Of a DNA stretch of 64,000 nt, positions 16,664 through 27,600 are shown in pieces; position 1 is the stretch's first letter, and each line of letters opens with the position of its first letter. The notes below the pieces were generated by a model. The model worked only from the letters and a program-made list of their open reading frames with translations. It was not told the DNA's origin and ran no database searches. A program made the translations under genes and the position numbers. The stretch comes from PXAP01 sp964421595 (GTDB lineage Bacteria; Bacteroidota; Bacteroidia; Bacteroidales; PUMT01): the NCBI GenBank assembly GCA_964421595.1, contig CAYQXY010000024.1, forward strand, positions 1 to 64,000, in the 5' to 3' direction.

Positions 16664-17626
16664 TTACTCAGGAACTATGCGTCCGTAATAATATAAAACA
16701 GGCTCAATACTCAATACTTTTTCACTGACAGTATAGTAACCACTGCCATCAGGCATCCAGCCAAATGCCTCTCCTTGTGGTTCGACTATATACGGAAGCA
16801 ACATGGGCTGTCTGGTAAGGGCATTGTATACAGTTTCTCCCGGTTTCCTTTTCCAGTAATACAATCTGGCGTCAGTCTTGATAACAATTTCTTTTCCGTC
16901 GGCAGAAATATCACCGGCAAGCGCGCGGTTAAAGGGAAAAATGCCAACGGCGGTCAGCGTTATTACCTCTTCAGTACTCTGAGGCCATGGTGCTATATAA
17001 ATTATTGATTTCTCATCCCGTTTACTTACTATATACAGATCACGCGTCCAGGGATCGACCATCAGGGTTTCAGCATCCCTCGATTGTCCGCCCGGATAAA
17101 CATAATCAATCCGTTCGACGCCATTTACCTGTGCGAACGCAGTGCTGTCCAGCCTGGAAATATCGGGCTCAGGCAGCCGGTAAATTGACATAATTTCATA
17201 TTGAGCAAGGTTATCACCAATCTCACCAATATACAGATATGTTACCCCTTCAACCGGGCCCGGCCCGGCAGCCATATCTTCCCAGTCCCTGTTAAAAGCC
17301 CCACGGACCACAAAAGTCCCGAAATCTTCAGCATTCTCTCCAACAACAAATAGCCAGTTAGGATGGCTGCTGTCATTGTGTACCCATAACATTCCCGGAT
17401 TGCTTCTGCTTACGGCAAGTCCTGATGCTTCAACTATTTCCTTGTTTTCAAGAACACCTCTTATCTCACCGCCGTGAAAGCCATCATGGAATTCAAGTGT
17501 TTCCATATCGTATTTGTATTCAAGGGGACTGTCTGGTAATGGCACCGGTTTATCCTGTGGTTTTGAACAGGCTGAAATGAAAGAAAATAAAAGCAGAACT
17601 AAAAGATGCAAAAAAAAACTGGTCAT
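16664..17626 (-). CDS. Uncharacterised lipoprotein, predicted beta-propeller
   Basis: The 320-residue product has a lipoprotein signal with lipobox ISAC (Cys20). The start at 17626 is preferred because it places the leader at the N-terminus; an upstream ATG at 17686 would add 20 residues in front of it. The body has repeated strand-rich segments such as EASGLAVSRSNPGMLWVHND, NRDWEDMAAGPG, YLYIGEIGDN and DAETLMVDPWTRDLYIV, which resemble secreted beta-propellers of the phytase-like esterase kind. No catalytic motif is recognised. It is monocistronic and converges on the Omp85 gene. The function is unknown. Confidence 0.7.
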   Translation of the reverse strand: MTSFFLHLLVLLLFSFISACSKPQDKPVPLPDSPLEYKYDMETLEFHDGFHGGEIRGVLENKEIVEASGLAVSRSNPGMLWVHNDSSHPNWLFVVGENAEDFGTFVVRGAFNRDWEDMAAGPGPVEGVTYLYIGEIGDNLAQYEIMSIYRLPEPDISRLDSTAFAQVNGVERIDYVYPGGQSRDAETLMVDPWTRDLYIVSKRDEKSIIYIAPWPQSTEEVITLTAVGIFPFNRALAGDISADGKEIVIKTDARLYYWKRKPGETVYNALTRQPMLLPYIVEPQGEAFGWMPDGSGYYTVSEKVLSIEPVLYYYGRIVPE

Positions 17627-17958
17627 TTCCGGAATTATATTAGTGCGGGCTAAAAATATAGATTTTATCCCGGATAATTGAGGCAATATTATCTTTTAAT
17701 ACTTTTGGGACCCGGTTATCACCTCCTTTTATATGTGAGCAATCAGGCACACCATATTGCCGGCGTTGTTTGAAATCAGATGAAAAAATTTCATATACTT
17801 TTGGATGATGAGACAGCCCGCACCCGGAGTCAGTAGTGGTGGAGGTGGGTTACCAAGTACATTAAGACTTAAAGGAAGTCTTTAAAACCGTGCCTTAATC
17901 AATTAATAAAATTTATATTTGCACCTGTAACCTAAATTCAGTTAAATAAAATATTACC
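17627..17958. other. Divergent intergenic region with a small hairpin
   Basis: It contains a 7-bp hairpin AAGACTT/AAGTCTT (17864-17870 and 17876-17882, 5-base loop) just upstream of a -7 box at 17914. No reading frame of note was seen. Confidence 0.5.
17914..17921 (+). promoter_or_regulatory. -7 box for the small lipoprotein gene
   Basis: TATATTTG is an exact TAnnTTTG match, 38 bases before the ATG at 17959. The -33 region has no good TTTG. The hairpin at 17864-17882 lies where an operator could sit. Confidence 0.5.
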
Positions 17959-18342
17959 ATGATAAAAAGAATACTCTTCTTCTCAGTATTAGCAATATCT
18001 ATTTTAAGTTGCCAGAGCGAAAAAATGGCGCATATAAGGTTTTGTGCCGATATCAGGGCACAGGATCCATGTATAGGTGAAGATACTGTGTTCATGAAGG
18101 GCTATAATGTATGGGCGCAATTACTGCTGAGTCCTGATTTTGAAGATAGTTTTGTAACAGGCAACCTTTATGGCTATGAGGATGGTAAAAGGGTATTCAT
18201 TGAAGCCAAGCAGCATGAGTTGAGTAAAGGGCAAACCATAATAATGGAGGCTATGTTCTTTAATATGGAGGGAAAATTTGAAGTTGAATTCCTGGACAGC
18301 AAAGGAAAATTACTCGATAAAAAAGGGTTTGAAGTCTGGTAA
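17959..18342 (+). CDS. Small uncharacterised lipoprotein
   Basis: The 127-residue protein has a short leader and a lipobox ILSC (Cys18), so it is probably lipidated. The rest contains a strand-rich domain (about 30-127) ending FEVEFLDSKGKLLDKKGFEVW, with two further Cys residues near the N-terminus (FCADIRAQDPC). I do not recognise the family. It has its own promoter-like box and is followed by a bidirectional terminator shared with the convergent susD gene. Confidence 0.7.
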   Translation: MIKRILFFSVLAISILSCQSEKMAHIRFCADIRAQDPCIGEDTVFMKGYNVWAQLLLSPDFEDSFVTGNLYGYEDGKRVFIEAKQHELSKGQTIIMEAMFFNMEGKFEVEFLDSKGKLLDKKGFEVW

Positions 18343-18452
18343 TAATTTTATACTTATTGTAATCAGCCACCAAATTTGAGAGTAACAGAATTTGCTCTAA
18401 TAGTCAGTCAGCAAGGCGATAATAATTTACCATGCACGGCAGACCCCACAAA

Positions 18453-18479
18453 AAAAGCACCCCACTGAGGGGTGCTTTT
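18453..18479. terminator. Bidirectional terminator between the lipoprotein and susD
   Basis: The 11-bp perfect inverted repeat AAAAGCACCCC / GGGGTGCTTTT has a 5-base loop, with A-runs on the left and T-runs on the right. It can therefore end transcripts from both sides. It lies 110 bases after the lipoprotein stop and 24 bases after the susD stop. Confidence 0.9.
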
Positions 18480-18503
18480 AATATTTATAACTTGTGTAAC
18501 CTC

Positions 18504-20315
18504 TTAGTAACCGGGGTTCTGCTCAAGAACACCTGGTTGCAGGTTAATCTGGTTCTGAGGTATAGGCTGGTACTTATCCCTTGCGGTAAATGTAGCACCT
18601 CCCATAAAGTTTCTGATTTGCAGGTCTGCTGCAGCAAAATCATTAAGTGTTTTTGCCATAGGCACAGAGTTCAGATTTGCAGGAAGGTTATCCCAACGCC
18701 TGAGGTCAAAAAAGCGCATACCTTCTGTTGCAAATTCAAGTCTGAGTTCCCACTGAACAGCTCTCATTGCTTCGGCAGCATCAGCAAAGGCAGGATATTC
18801 ACCTACTTTGTAATTAGCTGCAGGCTCATCCCAGTCAACAGAACCACCGCTCAGGTAATCTCCGTCCTCTGAATCAGGCCCCCAGGGATATACAGTTGGA
18901 GGAAGTGTGTTTATAAGCACCTTGCCCATTACGACCTGGTTGCCGGCTCTTCTGCGGATATCATTTACATGTTGTAATGCAGTTGCAAGGTCGCCTTCAA
19001 ATGCAGCTACCTCAGCTCTCCAGAGTTTTACATGAGTCAGTCTCAGGTAACGGTAATTGTTGGCATTTACCCCTGACATCCATCCTGTTGTTGTAGACAG
19101 ACTGTAACGCTCGCTCTTGTAAAAGAATGGTTTCAGAGCTGGCATATAAGGCCCGCCGTCAGGCTGGTACCTTACCCAGTCACGTCCGCGCATGATTCCC
19201 CAGTCAAGATAGGGAATACCCCTGCGTCCAACTGTCCAGTCAAGCCTTGGGTCAACTTCATCTTCGAAAGGAACATATGCAGCATCAGATGCAACACCCT
19301 GATCATTCTTCAAATGAACGTTTACCTGATCAAAAACAGGAAGTCCGTTTGCATCTACCCTGAAAGCATTGACAAGGTTCTGTGATGGCTGGTGAAAGCC
19401 ACAGCACATACCAATGTCAGCACCATGAGGCCAGTTGAGACCGATACCCATCTCAGCATTCAGAGATTCATTGATATCATTTACGTTAGCCTGAATTTCG
19501 AAAATAGATTCTGAGTTGTTATTAGTGGCAATCTTGTAGTTATCATGGTAATTTTCTGTCAATTCGTATTTTCCACTGTTTAAAATATTATCAAGCAAGG
19601 GTTTAGCGGCAGCATAATCAAGTGCCTGCAGATGAGCCCTTGCAGCCAGTGCCATTGCAGCATATCTAGTCGGACGGCCAATCTGGCTCTGTGTTTCAGG
19701 AAGACTAGCAGCTGCAAACGTCAGGTCGGCAATAATATGCTGCAGCACAGCACCTTCCGGGTTGACATTTGACACATTCCTGGCATCCTCAGTTTCTTCA
19801 GTCAGAATGGGAATCCTGTCGCCAAATACAAGAGAAGCCTCGAAATTGAAAAATGCCCTTAAAAACCTTGCCTCAGCAGTCAAAGAGTTTTTTACACCAT
19901 CTGGCAGGTCTTCAGTAAGGTTTATTATCCTGAGCACTTCATTGGCACGGTTAACACCCATACCGATATTCAGCAACCACTTGTCAGCCGGATAATTATT
20001 AGTGGTGGCGACTTCCCATTTTTCAATTTCATTCACGGGAACCTGGTCACCTAACTCAGAACCTTTATAAGCATCGTCAGAAGCAACAGAACCATAGGTC
20101 CAGTTCTGGATAGATGCCCCCCAGCTAACCTGCCAGAGAGATGAGCCGCTAACTATACCATATGTGCCGATAAGCAGGGCGTTTATACCTTTTTCGTCAT
20201 AGAAGACGGTTTCTGATGTACTCCCCAGGGGTTGCTTATCAAAAAAGTCCTCCGAACATGAATATGATATGGCCAAAAGCATTACAGCGGCCACAATTAT
20301 TGATAGTTTTTTCAT
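18504..20315 (-). CDS. SusD/RagB-family substrate-binding lipoprotein
   Basis: The 603-residue protein has a signal with lipobox SYSC (Cys20 counted from the ATG at 20315). That start is preferred over one 30 bases upstream because MKKLSIIVAAVMLLAISYSC is a standard leader. The body has the SusD TPR-like helical fold and the common C-terminal end (RDKYQPIPQNQINLQPGVLEQNPGY). SusD proteins cap the SusC barrel and deliver glycans or peptides to it. It is cotranscribed with the upstream SusC gene (37-base gap). The ligand is unknown because no degradative enzyme accompanies the pair. Confidence 0.95.
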   Translation of the reverse strand: MKKLSIIVAAVMLLAISYSCSEDFFDKQPLGSTSETVFYDEKGINALLIGTYGIVSGSSLWQVSWGASIQNWTYGSVASDDAYKGSELGDQVPVNEIEKWEVATTNNYPADKWLLNIGMGVNRANEVLRIINLTEDLPDGVKNSLTAEARFLRAFFNFEASLVFGDRIPILTEETEDARNVSNVNPEGAVLQHIIADLTFAAASLPETQSQIGRPTRYAAMALAARAHLQALDYAAAKPLLDNILNSGKYELTENYHDNYKIATNNNSESIFEIQANVNDINESLNAEMGIGLNWPHGADIGMCCGFHQPSQNLVNAFRVDANGLPVFDQVNVHLKNDQGVASDAAYVPFEDEVDPRLDWTVGRRGIPYLDWGIMRGRDWVRYQPDGGPYMPALKPFFYKSERYSLSTTTGWMSGVNANNYRYLRLTHVKLWRAEVAAFEGDLATALQHVNDIRRRAGNQVVMGKVLINTLPPTVYPWGPDSEDGDYLSGGSVDWDEPAANYKVGEYPAFADAAEAMRAVQWELRLEFATEGMRFFDLRRWDNLPANLNSVPMAKTLNDFAAADLQIRNFMGGATFTARDKYQPIPQNQINLQPGVLEQNPGY

Positions 20316-20352
20316 ATTGTTCTTCTTATTAATATTAATTTTCATTTTGATA

Positions 20353-23300
20353 TTATAAACCCAGAGTCACACCAAATACGATCTGGCGCGGGGTAGGCCA
20401 GGCACCCATATCAAGCCCCATATTGCCACCTGAAGAGTTAAGCTCAGGATCAAGGCCGCTGTAATTTGTAATGGTAAACAGGTTTGTCACCTGACCATAA
20501 AGGCGGATATTCTGTATCTGCAGTCTGTTAAGAACATTCTGGGGAACAGTATAACCTAACCGTAGACTTTTCATTCTAAGGAAAGATCCGTCTTCAACAA
20601 AATGAGTCGATGGTTGCTGCGATCCACTTGCCTGGTCATGTATAGGAAGGGTTGCATCTGCATTACTTGCCAGATAGGGGCTTCCCCATGATTTATAGAG
20701 TGCATCGGTGCTTTTTCCTCCGTTAAACATACCAAAATCGATCCAGCGGCGTACATAATTGATCATGTCATTGCCATAACTGCCATAGAGGAACATGTTC
20801 AAATCGAAATTCCCATACCCAAGATCGATGTTCAGACCTCCTGTGAAATCAGGATGAGGACTTCCAATATATTCCATATCAGCGGGAGTTATAACGCCGT
20901 CACCGTTTGTGTCCTGATATTTGAAACGCCCGGGAGCGTTGTAATCGCCAAATGCAGGATGCGCATCAGCTTCTGCCTCTGTCTGGAATATGCCCTCAAC
21001 AATATATCCGTAAAATTCCGGAAATGCAGTCCCTACAGTTGCCCGTGTGTAGTTCATCTGGCGTTGGCCACCCATAATTATCTCTTCTTCTACATCCTCG
21101 GATAGTTTGGTCACTTCATTTACATATCTTGAAATACTTCCTGTAAAAGAATACCTGAACTGTCCACCCATTGCAGTGTTGTTATAACCAAGCTCAAGAT
21201 CAAACCCGGTATTTTTCATCTCGCCGATATTTACGAAAGGCTGTGTTGCAACACCCATTACCTGGGGTACGCTCAGGCGGTATAACATGTCTGAAGTCTG
21301 TCTCTGCCATACATCAACTCCAAAATTGAACCTGTTGTTAAGCAGGGTCATATCAAGACCAAGGTTAACTGTCTCTGTAGTTTCCCAGGTAACATTCGGG
21401 TTACCTACCGTAGAAGGTATAAAACCTGATACTGTGGAAGTATTGGAACCTGTAATGGCATAGGATGCGCGGTAGAGGTCACTTCCGTAAGTTGAGAATA
21501 TATTGTAGTTACCAATACGGTCGTTTCCTGAAAGTCCCCATCCGAGACGCAACTTCATGAAGTCAAGCCATCCCCTTGTTCCGGCCATAAAATCTTCCTG
21601 AGAAAGGGCCCAGGCAAATGATGCTGCAGGGAAAGTACCATAACGGTTCTCTTTTCCAAAACGTGATGATCCGTCACGACGTACAGTAGCCTCAAACAGA
21701 TATCTGCCCATCAGGTCATAGTTAACACGGCCAAAAACGGAGAACAGTGACCACTGGTCGCCTGATCCTGAGTTTGTCTGGTTCATCTCTCCTGAAGAAA
21801 GCTGCATATAAAGAGGGTTTGTCGAGAAATACTGCCTTCTGCCTGCGTTCATCCAGTTGTAATCACTTTCTACAGCTTCAGTACCCAGAATTACATTAAT
21901 TCTGTGAATATCGGCAATTGTCCTGGTGTAATTCAATGTATTTGACCAGTTCCACTGCAGTGAGTAGTTTGTGCTCTGATCAACACCATCTATCCTGTTG
22001 GGCTCGGAATGTTCATGGTTAGCAAGGATAAGGGTCCTGCCATTCCACTGTCCGTAGTTATAACCAAGCAATGAATTGAAGGTAAGTCCTTCCATAAGGG
22101 TAGCCTCACCAAACACATTACCTAGAATACGGAAATAACTTCCGCCGTTGTTTTTGGCGCGCTCAAGCATTGCAACAGGATTTCCTGAGTTACCCATCCC
22201 GGGAGCCCTGGAACCGGCAAAATTTCCCATAATATCATATACAGGTATTATTGGCTGCGAACGGTATGCCTGTGAAATAACGGTGCCTTCACTATTGTCA
22301 CTCAGGTTTCCACGCTCTTTTACATATGAAACCTGAAGTGACTGTCCGGCCTTGAACCAGCTGTTAAACCGGGCATCGGCATTGTTTCGGAAAGTAAATC
22401 TTTCAAAGCTGGTGTGGTTAAGAAATCCTTCTTCATCAAGATATGATCCTGAAAAAGCATATGTTACATTTTCACCACCACCGGTAACAGAAAGATCATA
22501 CTCCTGTGTAATACCATTCCTGTATATTTCATCATACCAGTCAGTACCCACCTGATTCGCCTCGAAGATCGGCAATGCCGGATAGCTGTAAGAACTCAGG
22601 TCGGCTGTTGATGCTCCGGCAGGAAGAATATATTTCGGAATGACAGGCGAAGTTCCGCTGCCATACTGAGGATGACTCCAGTCCACACCGGGTGTATTTC
22701 CCTGATTTCTTGCCTCAAGCCACAACATTTCACCATACTCGGCAGTATTCAGCAGGTCGTACTGGTTTATAGCCTGGGTAACACCGGTACGTGCAGTAAA
22801 ACTTACATTTGCTCTCTGGTTCTCACGTCCCCGTTTTGTTGTTATGATAATAACCCCGTTGGCTCCCCTGGTACCATATATAGCGGCAGAAGAGGCATCC
22901 TTAAGGACTGAAATAGATTCAATGTCATTGGGGTTAAGGTTATTTCCTGTTCCTGCAGGCACCCCGTCAATAATATACAACGGGTTATTGTCGTTAATTG
23001 TACCCAGTCCGCGAACCCTTACCGTGGCACCGCCACCGGGCCTGTTGGCTGTAGTAACATGTACACCGGACACCTGGCCCTGCAGACGTGCCATCGCACT
23101 TGGTGCAGTTGAGATTGTCATTTTTTCTGCTGACATGGTTGATACCGAACCGGTCAGTTCTTCCCTGAGCCTTGTACCGTAACCTACAACAACGATCTCG
23201 TCTATTGCACGGAACTCAGGAACAAGGGTAATCTCAATTACCGAACGTCCTTCAATCGGAACACTCGCCCTGGTATATCCTACATAGGATATAGCCAGAA

Positions 23301-23574
23301 CAGATGTCGGACTGGGTGCGCTGAGTGAGAAATTTCCGTCAGGATCGGTAGTGGTACCGATCATAGTACCCTCTACAAGCACGTTTACACCCGGAAGCGA
23401 GACGCCGTCAATATCAGTGACGGTCCCTGAAACCTGGTGCTGTTGAGCATTGACCTGAAAAGCACAAAAGATCAATACCAGAAAAGCGCTTGTGATCTTT
23501 AACATCAAAGAGCTTTTTTTTCGGAATCGTTCCATTGGAAAGGAGGAACTTCCGGCTTTAGGTAGTTTTTTCAT
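20353..23574 (-). CDS. SusC/RagA-family TonB-dependent outer-membrane transporter
   Basis: The 1073-residue protein has a signal peptide (to about VNAQ), then a carboxypeptidase-regulatory-like domain (VSGTVTDIDGVSLPGVNVLVEGT). The TonB-box-like region EIVVVGYGT comes next, followed by the plug (VRVRGLGTINDNNPLYIIDGVPAG) and a long barrel. It lacks an N-terminal STN signalling domain, so direct control of an anti-sigma factor is not expected. The start at 23574 (MKKLPKAG) is preferred; an upstream ATG adds 16 residues. With SusD it forms a pedal-bin importer energised by TonB. It has a consensus promoter and is divergent from a second SusCD pair. Confidence 0.95.
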   Translation of the reverse strand: MKKLPKAGSSSFPMERFRKKSSLMLKITSAFLVLIFCAFQVNAQQHQVSGTVTDIDGVSLPGVNVLVEGTMIGTTTDPDGNFSLSAPSPTSVLAISYVGYTRASVPIEGRSVIEITLVPEFRAIDEIVVVGYGTRLREELTGSVSTMSAEKMTISTAPSAMARLQGQVSGVHVTTANRPGGGATVRVRGLGTINDNNPLYIIDGVPAGTGNNLNPNDIESISVLKDASSAAIYGTRGANGVIIITTKRGRENQRANVSFTARTGVTQAINQYDLLNTAEYGEMLWLEARNQGNTPGVDWSHPQYGSGTSPVIPKYILPAGASTADLSSYSYPALPIFEANQVGTDWYDEIYRNGITQEYDLSVTGGGENVTYAFSGSYLDEEGFLNHTSFERFTFRNNADARFNSWFKAGQSLQVSYVKERGNLSDNSEGTVISQAYRSQPIIPVYDIMGNFAGSRAPGMGNSGNPVAMLERAKNNGGSYFRILGNVFGEATLMEGLTFNSLLGYNYGQWNGRTLILANHEHSEPNRIDGVDQSTNYSLQWNWSNTLNYTRTIADIHRINVILGTEAVESDYNWMNAGRRQYFSTNPLYMQLSSGEMNQTNSGSGDQWSLFSVFGRVNYDLMGRYLFEATVRRDGSSRFGKENRYGTFPAASFAWALSQEDFMAGTRGWLDFMKLRLGWGLSGNDRIGNYNIFSTYGSDLYRASYAITGSNTSTVSGFIPSTVGNPNVTWETTETVNLGLDMTLLNNRFNFGVDVWQRQTSDMLYRLSVPQVMGVATQPFVNIGEMKNTGFDLELGYNNTAMGGQFRYSFTGSISRYVNEVTKLSEDVEEEIIMGGQRQMNYTRATVGTAFPEFYGYIVEGIFQTEAEADAHPAFGDYNAPGRFKYQDTNGDGVITPADMEYIGSPHPDFTGGLNIDLGYGNFDLNMFLYGSYGNDMINYVRRWIDFGMFNGGKSTDALYKSWGSPYLASNADATLPIHDQASGSQQPSTHFVEDGSFLRMKSLRLGYTVPQNVLNRLQIQNIRLYGQVTNLFTITNYSGLDPELNSSGGNMGLDMGAWPTPRQIVFGVTLGL

Positions 23575-23703
23575 AAATGTGTAAGGTTTTAAGGTTAAAT
23601 TACTTCTGTGAAAATACAGCATAATGCAGGTCGATCTGAATACATCAAAACTGGCACACTGTAGTTTCCGATTTTAAGTATGGCTCTCCACACTATATTC
23701 TGT

Positions 23704-23734
23704 CAAATATAGAAACAAACAAAACAAAAACAAA
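23704..23734 (-). promoter_or_regulatory. Promoter of the leftward susCD pair
   Basis: On the minus strand, TTTG (23731-23734) and TATATTTG (23704-23711) are exactly 19 bases apart, a textbook Bacteroidota promoter. The start would lie near 23697, giving a leader of about 120 bases before the ATG at 23574. Confidence 0.7.
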
Positions 23735-24216
23735 AAAAATTGTTAAATTGTCTTAATTAAATTATTAACTTTCTTTAACACCCCGGGAACAAATTTACCA
23801 TTTTTTAATATCTGTAATCTCAAGATTTTCAAGCCAAACTATTTGATTAAAAATTTTAACATCTCCCTTGCCATCATTGCTATTTCAAAAATTTTAATCT
23901 CAAAACGACCCGGTTTTCAGTTAAATATACCTGAACGAAAAATATTTTTATGCAAACGCTACCAAAAATAAAAGGGCAAAATTGTCTTATTTTTTAAATT
24001 TTCATATCCGGAATTGTTAAATCCTTGTTAGGAATTAACAACCCTGATTCTGCTGAAGTACTTGTGGTTACTGGTTATCATGTGAATTAAGGCAACCCTG
24101 CGTTAACATACTTTAACAGTCATCAATGCAAAAATCATTTGCCACCATTAAAATCTCTGTTATTTTAGACGAATTATAAAATATGCCTTTGAGCATTATA
24201 ACCTGATTAAATGATT

Positions 24217-24250
24217 AATTGATAATATTATTTGAATAATAGTATCAATT
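24217..24250. repeat. 34-bp near-perfect palindrome
   Basis: Two 16-base arms (24217-24232 and 24235-24250) are complementary at 15 of 16 positions (A25/G42 mismatch at 24225/24242) around a 2-base TG centre. The outer 8 bp AATTGATA/TATCAATT are perfect. There is no T-run after either arm, so it is not a typical terminator. It may be an operator or a structured RNA element. Confidence 0.8.
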
Positions 24251-24307
24251 GCTGGTGCGCTGCTGGATATCAGGTTAATTAAGTAAATGAGCTCTCAGAG
24301 AAGATTC

Positions 24308-24332
24308 CTTTGCCTTCTAAAAAAAGGCAAAG
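24308..24332. repeat. 9-bp stem-loop upstream of the rightward susC
   Basis: CTTTGCCTT (24308-24316) pairs exactly with AAGGCAAAG (24324-24332) around a 7-base loop CTAAAAA. No T-run follows, so a terminator is unlikely on either strand. Confidence 0.6.
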
Positions 24333-24688
24333 CATAAGATTATTGTAATTATTAACGAATAATTAAATCCATATGCCTATGATGAAAAATCAGTGAATGA
24401 TCTACCATAAAGTATTGAACGTTAAGTCAATTCATTAATATTAAAATTCTCCTTCAATTCCCTGATGGTAGATATTATGAATTTGCCACGAACAATGGCA
24501 CACAAGAAGACATACTGCATGGGTGATTTATCTGTGGCAACCGGGCAAATTCCACATACGCAGCGACACATTTAATAAACCTGTGCGAATGATTTTAAAT
24601 ACATAATAATATTCGAATGCCACGGATGATCAAAAATAAAATCTAACAAAATCAGGGAGTTATATTAAAACTAACCAATAAAAATCAT

Positions 24689-27600
24689 ATGATGAAAAAA
24701 AAGTCTGGCTTCATGGCAAAAATTGCACATGATCCTATAACGAAATGGCAGACCGGTAAAACGGTCATTATTGCCTTGATGGCAATAATAATACAACTTT
24801 CAGTACCCTTCAGCATGCTGGCGGCAGAAGAAACTTCCCCTGCAAGCACTACAGAAGCGCAACAATCTACAGTGAGCGGTATTGTAACCGACGAAACAGG
24901 AGGTACCCTTCCGGGTGTAAATGTTGTTGTCAGAGGTACAACTCTTGGTACAGTTACCAATTTTAACGGAGAGTATACCTTGCAGATTCCTTCACCCGAT
25001 GCCGTACTTGTATTTTCATTTGTCGGATTCACATCGCAGGAAGTGCCAGTTGATAACAGGTCTACTTTAAATATTGTGCTGCAGGAATCTGCAATAGCAC
25101 TTGATGAAGTGGTGGCAGTAGGTTATGGAACGATGAGAAGGGAAGATATTACATCTTCAGTGGTCTCAGTAAGAGCTGAAGATTTCAATCCGGGCACCTC
25201 TAATAATCCAATGGACCTTATCCAGGGCAGGGTTGCCGGCCTCACAATTTCAAGGACATCATTCGACCCTAATGCTTCTGCGAATATTCAGCTCAGAGGT
25301 GTTTCGTCTGTTAACGCAGGACGCAGTCCACTGGTAATTATTGACGGAGTACCGGGAGCAGATATGTCAAGCCTTTCGCCGGACGAAATCGAATCTATAG
25401 AAGTCCTTAAAGATGGTTCTGCGGCTGCAATCTATGGAACCAGGGGTACGAACGGAGTGATACTGATCACAACAAGGTCGGGCAGGGCTACTGATGTCGC
25501 TCAGTTTGACTATAGCTCCTATGTGCAGACAGAAACTATTTCCAACAGGCTTAATGTATTATCGGCCGACCAGTACCGGGAACTGATAGCACAGGGAGAC
25601 CTCCCTTCGCATCAGGATCACGGGCATTCGACCGACTGGTATAATGAATTGCTGCGAACACCTGTAACTCATAACCATAATTTTGCAATGACAGGAGGTA
25701 CGCAAAATACACAATACAGGGCCAGTGTTTTCTTCAGGGATGCCCAGCCAATTGTAATGCAGACTTCACGGAGAAATTTCGGTGGCAGGGTTAGCCTTAC
25801 GCATACCGGACTCGACGACAGATGGACTGTACAGATGAATCTTCAAAACACATTTATTGAATCATCAAATACCGATTATGGAGCCTTTGAGCAGGCCATT
25901 ACAAGAAACCCGACTTCTCCTGTATGGGATCCTGACAATCCGGGACTTTATCATGACCCTACCGGTCAGCACAACTATTTTAATCCTGTAGCAAGGCTTA
26001 ATCAGTATCAGATTGGTGATGACCGTAACCTGTTTATGGGAAGTTTCAGGAATACCCTTAAAATAACTGACGGACTTGAAGCTTCGGTGATGTATTCATT
26101 TGAAAACAACACTACAAAGCGTCATGAATACATTACCAGGGACTCCTATCAGTCACGTAATGACGGATATGCAGGTCAGGCTTTCAGAAGGGATCGTTTC
26201 TGGAAGAATAATACTCTTGACATGACCCTTAACTATACACTTCAGGACGTTGACCGTCATCGTATCAATGTTCTTGCAGGTTACAGTTATCAGGATTTTA
26301 AATATGATTCATTTGAGGCCCAGAACAGGGATTTCATGTCTGATGCCACAAACTGGTACGACATGGGTGCCGGGCGTTACCTAAGGGAAGGAATGGCGAA
26401 CATGGGTACATATATGAATGAAAGCACCCTGATCGGCTTCTTCGGAAGGGTAAATTACTCACTGGACGACAAATATCTGATTACAGCAAGTATGCGGTAT
26501 GAAGGTTCTTCCAAATTCGGAGTGGACAACAAATGGGGTGCATTCCCTGCTGTTTCCGTAGGATGGAGAGTTAATAACGAAGATTTCATGCAGAACATCG
26601 ACTTTGTTGATAATCTGAGAGTCCGCCTTGGTTACGGCGAGACAGGCAACCAGGATTTTGGACCCTACCAGAGCCTTGTTACATTACAGTCTTTCGGCTC
26701 ATACTATGATCACATCACCGGAAGATGGATTACCGGTTGGGGACCGGCTCAGAACCCTAATCCTATGCTTCGCTGGGAAAGGAAAAAAGAGCTTAACCTT
26801 GGAATGGATTTTGCCCTGTTCAACAACGTATTCAGCGGTTCTGTAGATCTTTACGAGAGGACTACTGAAGACCTGCTGTTCAATTACGATGCTCCGATGC
26901 CCCCCAACGTGCATTCAACCATATTTACGAATGTAGGAACAATGGTCAACAGGGGTGTTGAAGTTTTTGCAGAAGCAGTAGTTTTGAACCGCAACGATCT
27001 CAGGCTTACTACCAGCATTAACTGGTCATACCTGCACAATGAACTGACAAGACTTTCAGATGACACATATTCACTTGGTTATATACAGATGTACGGCCTG
27101 CCCGCTCCAGGTAGCCTGGGTGATGCTATGCGTCTTGAAGAGGGTAAAAGGGTTGGTAGCTATTACGGGTACAAGCACCATGGTTTCACAGAAGATGGCA
27201 ACTGGCTGTTTTACAAGCAGGATGGTTCTGTCGCAACACCAAATGAAATGTCGCTTGATGACAGGCAATATATTGGAAACGGCTTGCCTAAGATGAATGG
27301 CGGACTCAATGCCAACCTCAGCTACAGGAACTGGGATCTGAATGTGTTTTTCAGGGGAGAGTTCATGTATGACATTCTTAATATGAAGCCAATGTATTAT
27401 GCCAATAAAACTCTTCTTGCATCATACAACCAACTGGAAGACCTGCTGGATAAATATTCTCATATTAATTCTGCCGTGCAGTATTCTGATTACTATCTTG
27501 AGAGAGGTGATTATGTAAAACTTGACAACCTGAGTCTTGCATATACTTTCAATATTGCGAACCGGAATATCAGGTCCCTAAGGGTTAATGCTACTGCACA

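Larger units (their letters stand above)
23623..24688. other. 1.1-kb divergent intergenic region between two susC genes
   Basis: This very AT-rich stretch contains no supported gene. It holds the leftward susC promoter, a 34-bp palindrome (24217-24250) and a second hairpin (24308-24332, stem CTTTGCCTT/AAGGCAAAG). No clear -33/-7 pair was found for the rightward susC, so that gene may use an activator or an alternative sigma factor. No regulator gene is encoded in the region. Confidence 0.6.

Noticed and set aside
18432..18872. Plus-strand ORF of 146 codons overlapping susD
   Set aside because: It lies antisense to a well-supported SusD gene, begins inside the bidirectional terminator and has no recognisable domain.
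24308..24332. Hairpin considered as a terminator of an unseen transcript
   Set aside because: The A-run is inside the loop and no T-run follows the stem on either strand.
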